Origin: Candidatus Schekmanbacteria bacterium
Lineage (GTDB): Bacteria > Schekmanbacteria > GWA2-38-11 > J061
NCBI GenBank assembly: GCA_003695725.1
Contig: RFHX01000195.1
Coordinates: 1-6,811, forward strand
Length of the DNA stretch: 6,811 nucleotides
Direction of reading: 5' to 3'
Every line of letters starts with the position of its first letter. Within the stretch, counting starts at the first letter, position 1. The notes under the pieces are model-generated. The model was not told the origin of the DNA. It made no database searches and saw only the letters and a program-made list of their open reading frames with translations. Below, in pieces: positions 1-5,300 of the stretch. The position numbers and the translations under genes are program-made.

Positions 1-1029
1 AAAAAAACATTTTTTTTTTTTTTTTTTTTAGCTCTTACTTCATTCTTACTACTCTCTTCTTACCAACTATCTGCTATTGAAGATAATGTAGGTGTACAAG
101 ATGTTTCCACTTTCGAATTTGACTTAAAGGATGGTGCAGGGGCTGAACCCGGTAAAAACTGGTATTCCATTGATGGAGGGGCAGCAATTTTGCACTTGAG
201 CAATAAAAAGAATCTCTGGAAAAAGATAAAAAAAATGAAAAAGCCGGGTGATGTATTTTTCGGTCCAGTGACGATCGAAGGACCAATGCTCCCAATGGAA
301 TACCGAACTGATCTTCTCTCAATATTAAATGATTGGGCACGCAGTCAGGGAACTAGGTGGAATAGCACTTTAACACTTCAAGATTCGAGTCGCACCACAT
401 TAAGAACAATTCATTTCAAAGAGTGTATTCCTCTTTCCTATACTCCCCCATCAGTTAGAGCTGGTGACTCATCACTTCTCGAAGAGGAATTTGTTTTCAA
501 ACCTATGATAGTTGAAGAAGTTGCCGGGAGTATCCCCACAAAGAATAAGAGTATCGGAAATTATAATATCCTACAAGGGGCAGATCCTATTGATTTGATA
601 CTTACATCAGATACCTTTGGATTTGAAATTAATGGTCAGGAATTATCTGTACTTGAAGTAATTCCCGGCAGAGTATCATTCAAATTGTCAAGAGCGAAGG
701 TAAACAAAAAAATTGATAATCATAAATGGTTTACAATTATACAAGTTGATTATGGTGAGTGGGAAGTCAAAAAACACATAATAAAGGGCGATACATTACT
801 CAGAACATTATTCGAGAATTTTGCAAAAGGTACGACCGGTGCAGAGGGTTCTCCTTCTGGAATAAACGCAACACTTAGTTATCATGACAGGGCTGGCATG
901 ACAAAGCGGACAATTTATGCTCACAATATAATTCCGGTATCCTATGAAAGCGCGGCAGTGGATTCCCGAAATGGAACTGTTGCAACAGAGTCATTGCGTT
1001 TTCGAGTAGAATACTGTACTTTTGAGTAA
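1..1029 (+). CDS. Secreted protein with two tandem phage tail-tube (gp19/Hcp)-like domains, 5' end off the window
   Basis: The frame is open from the first base to TAA at 1027-1029 (342 codons) with no ATG before the mature region, so the start must lie just upstream. The first residues read KKTFFFFFFLALTSFLLLSS then YQLSA, a Sec signal peptide with likely cleavage near residue 25. Two similar halves follow: about residues 38-175 and 204-341. Each has a beta-rich start, an amphipathic helix (DLLSILNDWARSQG; TLLRTLFENFAKG) and a matching end (RTIHFKECIPLSY; RTIYAHNIIPVSY, then a strand rich in Glu/Phe/Val). This order of elements resembles the T4 gp19 / Hcp tail-tube fold, where two such units would be a fused dimer. 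A signal peptide is not expected on a phage or injection-system tube, so the role is unknown. The next gene starts 40 nt downstream and is also exported; the two are probably cotranscribed. The coding sequence is certain, the fold assignment is moderate. Confidence 0.8.
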   Translation, partial: KKTFFFFFFLALTSFLLLSSYQLSAIEDNVGVQDVSTFEFDLKDGAGAEPGKNWYSIDGGAAILHLSNKKNLWKKIKKMKKPGDVFFGPVTIEGPMLPMEYRTDLLSILNDWARSQGTRWNSTLTLQDSSRTTLRTIHFKECIPLSYTPPSVRAGDSSLLEEEFVFKPMIVEEVAGSIPTKNKSIGNYNILQGADPIDLILTSDTFGFEINGQELSVLEVIPGRVSFKLSRAKVNKKIDNHKWFTIIQVDYGEWEVKKHIIKGDTLLRTLFENFAKGTTGAEGSPSGINATLSYHDRAGMTKRTIYAHNIIPVSYESAAVDSRNGTVATESLRFRVEYCTFE

Positions 1030-1056
1030 AGATAAAATCTTTTTTAATCACCTTTA

Positions 1057-1062
1057 AAGGAG
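1057..1062 (+). promoter_or_regulatory. Ribosome binding site that decides the start of the propeller gene
   Basis: AAGGAG is a good Shine-Dalgarno sequence. It ends only 2 nt before ATG 1065, which is out of frame and stops after 27 codons, but lies 7 nt before ATC 1070, which is in frame with the signal peptide. The spacing therefore points to 1070 as the initiation site even though the codon is not a normal start. Confidence 0.6.
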
Positions 1063-1069
1063 CAATGTT

Positions 1070-2479
1070 ATCAATTCTTCAAAGAAACTATTTCTCTTTT
1101 TTGTCAGTCTTTTTGTCTTTCTGCCTCTCTCATATGCTCAAGAATTGACCCTTCTTTCTTCATATGATACTCCCGGCGATGTTTACGATATTTTAGTGAA
1201 AAATGATATTGCCTATGTCTGTGACGGAAGCGAAGGACTTCAGATTATCGATGTGAGCAATCCCGTATCCCCAACACTGCTTGCGACTTATGAAAACAAT
1301 TCGGACATCTATAATGGGAAGACACTCGATGTTGCTATTTCCGGCACAGTTGCGTATATTGCAGAACAGATTGGTGGTCTTCAGATAGTGGATGTATCCA
1401 ATCCTTCATCTCCCACGAATATCGGCTCTTTTGACATTTGGAAATCACTGGGAAATCAGGCACAAAGTACCGGACCGGAAGCATCCTCTATAGAGGTTGC
1501 GGGCAAATACGCCTATGTTGCGCTGATGGGAGAGTTCAATGAGCCAAACCTTGCAATAATCGACATAAGCAACCCTTCGTCTCCTCAGCTTGTTGGTTCA
1601 ATTGATACAACTCCTTCTTTAAATGATTTTTCCCTTGATATGTTCCTCATTACAGACACCGTTTATCTCGCCGATGATGAGAGAGGAATGCAGATAGTCG
1701 ATGTGAGTAATCCTGTTTCTCCAACACTTGTAGCAACCTATGATACTGTCTCAAATCCCGCCCGTGATGTAGTGGTTTCAGGCAACTATGCCTATCTGGC
1801 AGACTGGGGCGCAGGGCTTATAATTATAGATGTAACTGACATCTCAAATCCTGTGATTAGGCGCTCTTATCATTTTCAGGCTGGCTATTACTACGGGCTT
1901 TTTTTAAATTCTGATGAGGCATATATAGCAGGCGGTGATGACGGATTCTTCATTCTCGATGTAAGCAAACCTGCAACTTCCAATCCTTCGTTAGTTGGAA
2001 GTGTTTATGATACTGCAGGAAGTGCGCAGGATGTTTTTGTCTCAGGCGAGTTAATATTTATAGCTGAAGGGAAAACAGGAATTGAAATATTGAAAAGGGA
2101 AATGGCTTCAAATGAAAAACTACCTGATCTAATAGTCAAATCATTAAAGATTGCAAAATCCTTCAAAAGAGGGAAAAAAGCAAAAATAAAGGCAATAGTT
2201 AAAAACATAGGCAATGCCAATAGCAACAATTCCAAAATAAGTTTTTATCTTTCAAAGAATAAGAAAAAAATATTTGAAGGAGATACACTTATCAGAAAAA
2301 GCCGTATTAAAGCATTGGTTCGGGGGAAGAAAAACGCAGTTTTATTCCGGTGGAAAGTCCCGCAACGACAGAGAAGAGGCAAATACTATATAAAAGCATT
2401 CTGCGACAGCTCCAAACAAGTTGAAGAATCGGATGACACAAACAACATCAAGGTTTCGAAGAAAGTCAAAGTCAAATAG
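1070..2479 (+). CDS. Exported LVIVD-repeat beta-propeller protein with C-terminal CARDB domain
   Basis: From 1070 the frame reads a signal peptide (NSSKKLFLFFVSLFVFLPLS, ending SYA|QE), so the product is probably exported. The mature part holds seven LVIVD-type repeats; six carry the motif G-[LMF]-x-I-[IVL]-D-[VI]-[ST]-[ND]-P-x-SP or a variant (GLQIIDVSNPVSP, GLQIVDVSNPSSP, NLAIIDISNPSSP, GMQIVDVSNPVSP, GLIIIDVTDISNP, GFFILDVSKP) and the seventh ends at GIEIL. This suggests a seven-bladed propeller closed by the N-terminal strand. The last 120 residues match a CARDB domain, an Ig-like adhesion fold: LPDLIVKSL, VKNIGNANS, ISFYLSKN and the ending EESDDTNNIKV. This domain is unusually rich in Lys and Arg. 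The likely role is surface or periplasmic binding; no catalytic residues are visible. The start is odd: ATC sits at optimal distance from AAGGAG, and the first standard alternative in frame, TTG 1145, would remove the whole signal peptide. Confidence 0.88.
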   Translation: MNSSKKLFLFFVSLFVFLPLSYAQELTLLSSYDTPGDVYDILVKNDIAYVCDGSEGLQIIDVSNPVSPTLLATYENNSDIYNGKTLDVAISGTVAYIAEQIGGLQIVDVSNPSSPTNIGSFDIWKSLGNQAQSTGPEASSIEVAGKYAYVALMGEFNEPNLAIIDISNPSSPQLVGSIDTTPSLNDFSLDMFLITDTVYLADDERGMQIVDVSNPVSPTLVATYDTVSNPARDVVVSGNYAYLADWGAGLIIIDVTDISNPVIRRSYHFQAGYYYGLFLNSDEAYIAGGDDGFFILDVSKPATSNPSLVGSVYDTAGSAQDVFVSGELIFIAEGKTGIEILKREMASNEKLPDLIVKSLKIAKSFKRGKKAKIKAIVKNIGNANSNNSKISFYLSKNKKKIFEGDTLIRKSRIKALVRGKKNAVLFRWKVPQRQRRGKYYIKAFCDSSKQVEESDDTNNIKVSKKVKVK

Positions 2480-2495
2480 CGGTTTTTCCCTTCTT

Positions 2496-3143
2496 TCATT
2501 TACCAAAAAGACTTTTATAATATGTATTTGCAGTGTGGAAAACCGCTGCTGGATTATGCCCTGTAACTCTGTCCTTTACTACAATTGTGGATGAAGGCGC
2601 TTTGGAATGCATAGTGAAGAGCGCATCGTGCCCTATACAAAGCCCCATAATAAAGTTGAGGTCGGTCTTGTATTTGTTGCAAAATTCCGCCTGGGCTATA
2701 GGATTACAGATTGCTTCGAAATTTCCGGGACGAATCTTGTCTTCTTCGGGAATGCGGGCTTTTGTTTTATCGAATGCTCCTGCTTTACAGCAGGCGCTTA
2801 GAACTTCGAATCCATGATTTTCGAATAGTTTTTCAAGCAGAAGCGATTCCTCCATCAACCCCACACAGGAAGCAATCCCTATTCGTTTAGCTTCGTAAAT
2901 TTTTGCAAATTCTAACGCTTCCTGTACACGAGTCCATTTACAGTATCCCGCACTTTCAACTTTTGCAGCGGCATTGAATATCTTCTTTATTTTTTTGTTT
3001 GAAGTATATTTAGAAAGAGTTGAATCAAGAATTTCATTTTCTGTGCAGGTAGGACAATCCTTCGGAAATTTACCGTTTCCCCTGAAACATCCCTGTGTGA
3101 GCTTTTTATTTCCGCAAGTCAAGGCACATTTTGGTAGAGACAT
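2496..3143 (-). CDS. Cys-rich DUF1847 family protein, putative metal-binding
   Basis: This 215-residue protein resembles the DUF1847 family, whose members are often labelled metal-binding but have no proven function. It has 12 cysteines: C6, C10, C19, C30 and C33 in an N-terminal cluster (CALTC, CPTC), then C68, C93 in ASCVGL, a vicinal pair C118-C119 in SACCKAG, C146, C155 and C169 in GLCIGHD. The spread of Cys, with a CC pair and a Cys-Ile-Gly-His-Asp segment, suggests one or more bound metals or Fe-S clusters. No signal peptide or membrane segment is seen, so it is probably cytoplasmic. ATG 3143 has AGGAGT 5 nt upstream. It is the last gene of the minus-strand operon, 25 nt after the bilin-reductase-like gene, and converges on the propeller gene with a 16-bp gap. 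Confidence 0.85.
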   Translation of the reverse strand: MSLPKCALTCGNKKLTQGCFRGNGKFPKDCPTCTENEILDSTLSKYTSNKKIKKIFNAAAKVESAGYCKWTRVQEALEFAKIYEAKRIGIASCVGLMEESLLLEKLFENHGFEVLSACCKAGAFDKTKARIPEEDKIRPGNFEAICNPIAQAEFCNKYKTDLNFIMGLCIGHDALFTMHSKAPSSTIVVKDRVTGHNPAAVFHTANTYYKSLFGK

Positions 3144-3168
3144 TTTCGACTCCTATTCATTTTATCTT

Positions 3169-3864
3169 TCACTTCCCATAAAAAAGATCATAGGACCTTT
3201 TACGCCCTTCCTTTTCACCATAAAGTTTATAAAGAATCTTCATAGCAGGATCATTATCAGTCGTAAATTTTATGAAATTTTCAAAGTCCTTCTCAGCCTT
3301 TAAAATAAGGGTTTCGTCCCTAAGCTTTTCTGCGCTCGAGACGCTCTCGATATAAACATCAAGATATTCCTTGTGAAGATCGAGAATTTTTAACTCCGAC
3401 TCTCTCCTAATATTTGCATAACAGAGTGATGGAGAAAAGATTTCTGCTATTTTACCTTTCGGTTTAATCACGTCTGCAAGCTCATTAGAATATTTGCTTC
3501 GAATTTTTAACAGGTTGTCATAACCGCTGAATTTTTCCAAATCATAGGACCAAGTCTGCATTACATCCATAAAAAAGATGGTCTTTCTCCCGAAAAACAT
3601 TGTTTCCGATTCGAAAATAGGCATTCTATATTCCGGTTTGGGACAGATAAAAACAGTACAAACTTCACCTCGAAACATCTTTGTCTTCATTATTAAAATT
3701 CTATGGAATCTTTCACTTGTATATGACCTTCCAGTGAATCTTATCATTCCTAATGCGCGAATAGGACGCCATGGAAGAGGGTATTTCATAGAAACTTCTG
3801 AAAGTGATATTTTATTCTTTATATCATTAAAGGATATCGAATGAACTTCACGCAAATCCTTCAC
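3169..3864 (-). CDS. Ferredoxin-dependent bilin reductase (PcyA/HY2 fold)-like protein
   Basis: This 231-residue protein aligns by eye with the ferredoxin-dependent bilin reductases (FDBR), soluble enzymes of about 230-330 residues that reduce biliverdin with electrons from ferredoxin. Core matches to cyanobacterial PcyA: CPKPEYRMPIF at 74-84 (PcyA FPEPLYGLPLFG), IAEIFSPSL at 139-147 (PcyA GEIFSEYCLF), and the C-terminal block NDPAMKILYKLYGE then DLF at 204-228 (PcyA KNDKTRRVLEKAFGE then LFD). The NDP Asp (205) corresponds to the conserved C-terminal Asp (PcyA D220). PcyA D105 is replaced by Glu 87, and PcyA H88 and E76 appear not to be kept (Thr 70 and probably Lys 60). Substrate and reaction may thus differ. 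The start is GTG, with TAA directly before it in frame and a perfect AGGAGGT 11 nt upstream. The HgcB-like ferredoxin gene lies 22 nt upstream and is an obvious candidate electron donor. No heme oxygenase is visible nearby. A red-chlorophyll-catabolite-reductase-type relative is the main alternative. Confidence 0.75.
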   Translation of the reverse strand: MKDLREVHSISFNDIKNKISLSEVSMKYPLPWRPIRALGMIRFTGRSYTSERFHRILIMKTKMFRGEVCTVFICPKPEYRMPIFESETMFFGRKTIFFMDVMQTWSYDLEKFSGYDNLLKIRSKYSNELADVIKPKGKIAEIFSPSLCYANIRRESELKILDLHKEYLDVYIESVSSAEKLRDETLILKAEKDFENFIKFTTDNDPAMKILYKLYGEKEGRKRSYDLFYGK

Positions 3865-3875
3865 TTAGTGTCTTG

Positions 3876-3882
3876 ACCTCCT
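3876..3882 (-). promoter_or_regulatory. Strong ribosome binding site for the bilin-reductase-like gene
   Basis: AGGAGGT on the minus strand is a full anti-16S complement, 11 nt before GTG 3864. It begins 4 nt after the TGA of the ferredoxin gene. It supports the GTG start, which has an in-frame stop immediately upstream, and suggests the protein is made at a high rate despite the GTG codon. Confidence 0.7.
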
Positions 3883-3886
3883 CTCA

Positions 3887-4141
3887 TCAACTACAACTAC
3901 AGCCCGTATTTTTGGGAGCAATCTTCAGTATATCTTCCTTGATTATAGCTATAAGACATCCAGTACCTTTTGTTACTCTGACTGCATTGAATTCACAGTT
4001 GAGCTCACAGGCACCGCACTCCATACAGGATTGATAATCTGTCAATTGAGCTTTCCCATCAATCATAGCTATAACTGCCTGTGGGCAAACCTTTACACAT
4101 ATTTTGCATCCCGTACATTTTTCATCGATGAACGAAATCAT
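3887..4141 (-). CDS. hgcB-like: HgcB-like 2[4Fe-4S] ferredoxin
   Basis: This 84-residue protein has two full 4Fe-4S motifs: C9-x2-C12-x2-C15-x3-C19-P and C39-x2-C42-x2-C45-x3-C49. Beyond them it carries the features that separate HgcB from ordinary bacterial ferredoxins: a lone Cys (C62) in GTGCLIAII and a Cys-containing C-terminal tail. In characterised HgcB the tail ends in a vicinal CC pair; here it is C81-S-C83-S. The block CMECGACELNC is close to the HgcB consensus. HgcB is known to pass electrons to the HgcA corrinoid and is thought to handle the metal ion with its extra cysteines. ATG 4141 overlaps the TGA of the upstream HgcA-like gene as ATGA and has AAGGGA 8 nt upstream, inside that gene, so translation is probably coupled. 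It may also serve the bilin-reductase-like protein encoded next. The ferredoxin call is certain; HgcB kinship rests on tail, lone Cys and partner. Confidence 0.88.
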   Translation of the reverse strand: MISFIDEKCTGCKICVKVCPQAVIAMIDGKAQLTDYQSCMECGACELNCEFNAVRVTKGTGCLIAIIKEDILKIAPKNTGCSCS

Positions 4142-5127
4142 AATTGCAGTCCCTTAATTATGACTATAATAGACGATATTAAATAAAAAATAAAACTTAA
4201 AGGAAGAAAGTTTTTTATTTCCTTTTTGACAAGCGAATAATTACTGACACCACTGTTGCCTGTATAATAGAGCGAGAAAAAAACTGATGTTCCCGCAGTG
4301 AAAAAAAAGTAAAAAAGGATTTCATAGATGTTTATTTTGCTTCCCATAAAGACAAATGTATGAAGAAAATAAACAAATGATATTGCACCAAAGAGAAACA
4401 GCCCCTTAACTGAAAAGGTTTTTGTCGGCAAAAAAGGGAAAAGCACTATATAAAGAAATGAAAAAATCAGCCCAATTGGAATTGTTTGCCAGTATATCTT
4501 TGTATTCGTAAAATAATCCCATATAAAAAGAAGAATTGCGGCAAAAACCATATATTTTGTGAATTGAATCATTGACGCCGGCATAGTAAACAATCTGTCT
4601 TTAAATGAAAATTCAAACTTGTCTTCCGTGCAATCTTCAAGAGGTCTTTTTGAAAGATAGGATGGTATTTTCGATGCATATATCGGCCCAATCAAAGGAA
4701 TTATATTGTTTGCCTTCAATTTCTTTATAGATACTCCTGAAAGGGAAAGTTTAGGAAGCACCATTTCGATTTTTTCTTTATCCGTTAAAATGTTTTTTTC
4801 ATATTTAAGAAGCTGATTTATGATTTCTTCAGCACAGAATTTTCCTTCCGCACTTGAACACCATACATTTATCCCATCAGTATCGATAACAAGTATTCGC
4901 AAGGGAATAGATTTTAAATAAGACCAGAGAAGATAAACTGTAAGATGATAATTGCATGTTACAAGCAGAGGAGTAGATTTGTCATATTCTTCTCCCAAAA
5001 AATAGAGTCCCGGTTCTACAGTAAAAGTCTTTTTGAATGCTCTAATAATACAAAAAAGAGATTTTAAAAAATCAATCTTTTTAAAAGAAAGTTTATAGGG
5101 CTTTAAAAGACTATCTTTTTTCTGCAT
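4138..5127 (-). CDS. hgcA-like: HgcA-like corrinoid-binding membrane protein with a non-canonical cap-helix motif
   Basis: The protein has the full HgcA architecture: a cytoplasmic corrinoid domain like the CO dehydrogenase/acetyl-CoA synthase corrinoid subunit, then five membrane segments (about residues 190-208, 216-234, 241-260, 268-288, 307-326). HgcA-family blocks in order: VEPGLYFLG, PLLVTCNYHLT, LVIDTDGINVWC (C90, the expected lower Co ligand), VLPKLSLSGVS, LIGPIYASKIPSYL, DRLFTMP, and after helix 4 YTGNSGVSNYSLVKKEIK, matching the HgcA FTGST..TS.SGV.KEM segment. The cap helix reads NVWCSSAEGKF where HgcA has NVWCAAGKGTF: Cys and Trp are kept, but the AAGK part is SSAE. HgcA takes a methyl group from folate via the corrinoid and methylates Hg(II); with this motif a different acceptor is possible. 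ATG 5127 is chosen because it gives 329 residues and places the ligand Cys near residue 90 as in HgcA. TTG 5172 would add 15 residues; neither has a good ribosome site. It is the first gene of the operon. Confidence 0.85.
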   Translation of the reverse strand: MQKKDSLLKPYKLSFKKIDFLKSLFCIIRAFKKTFTVEPGLYFLGEEYDKSTPLLVTCNYHLTVYLLWSYLKSIPLRILVIDTDGINVWCSSAEGKFCAEEIINQLLKYEKNILTDKEKIEMVLPKLSLSGVSIKKLKANNIIPLIGPIYASKIPSYLSKRPLEDCTEDKFEFSFKDRLFTMPASMIQFTKYMVFAAILLFIWDYFTNTKIYWQTIPIGLIFSFLYIVLFPFLPTKTFSVKGLFLFGAISFVYFLHTFVFMGSKINIYEILFYFFFTAGTSVFFSLYYTGNSGVSNYSLVKKEIKNFLPLSFIFYLISSIIVIIKGLQL

Positions 5128-5172
5128 AACTATTTTTACTTTGGCTCTATCAACCAAACTATCAGTAAACAA

Positions 5173-5300
5173 GAAATATATGCAACAAGAAAAGCTCTGC
5201 CCTCCTTCATTGACAAAAGACCTTATTTTGTTTTAAAGAGAAATAAATCCAAAAGCAAATCAGAAATATCATTAATTTTTTTATAAGGAGAAAAGTAAAG
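5173..5300. promoter_or_regulatory. Divergent intergenic region between the HgcA-like operon and the thiolase gene
   Basis: This AT-rich gap must hold the promoters for both directions. The plus-strand promoter candidate is listed separately. On the minus strand the best candidate I see is TTGCTT (5258-5253) with TTAAAA (5236-5231), a 16-bp spacer, which is weak. Its -10 would overlap the plus-strand -10 at the palindrome TTTAAA, so the two promoters could exclude each other. The minus-strand leader contains GGAGGG at 5205-5200, too far from either candidate start of the HgcA-like gene to serve it. Confidence 0.4.
5210..5237 (+). promoter_or_regulatory. Candidate sigma-70 promoter of the thiolase gene
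   Basis: TTGACA at 5210-5215 is a perfect -35 box, followed after 16 bp by TTTAAA at 5232-5237 (4 of 6 matches to TATAAT). Transcription would begin near 5244, giving a leader of about 57 nt. The thiolase ribosome site AAGGAG lies at 5285-5290, 10 nt before the ATG. Confidence 0.45.

Noticed and set aside
1065-1148. ATG 1065 as start of a separate 27-codon gene (MLSILQRNYF...)
   Set aside because: The ribosome site is only 2 nt away and the frame overlaps the signal peptide of the propeller gene, which has the better protein logic.
2005-2235. Minus-strand open frame inside the propeller gene
   Set aside because: It lies wholly within the CARDB and last propeller repeats, which are clearly coding on the plus strand; it resembles no family.
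2478-2547. Inverted repeat AGCGGTTTT / AAAACCGCT between the convergent genes, as a terminator
   Set aside because: The loop is about 50 nt and the right arm lies inside the DUF1847 coding region; there is no compact stem followed by a T-run.
2533-2817. Plus-strand open frames across the DUF1847 gene (also 2607-2801 and 2974-3303)
   Set aside because: They are antisense to a gene with conserved Cys motifs and a good ribosome site; they have no recognisable domain.
4138-5127. Calling this a proven mercury-methylation gene
   Set aside because: The cap-helix motif departs from that of confirmed HgcA proteins, so family membership is supported but the reaction is not.
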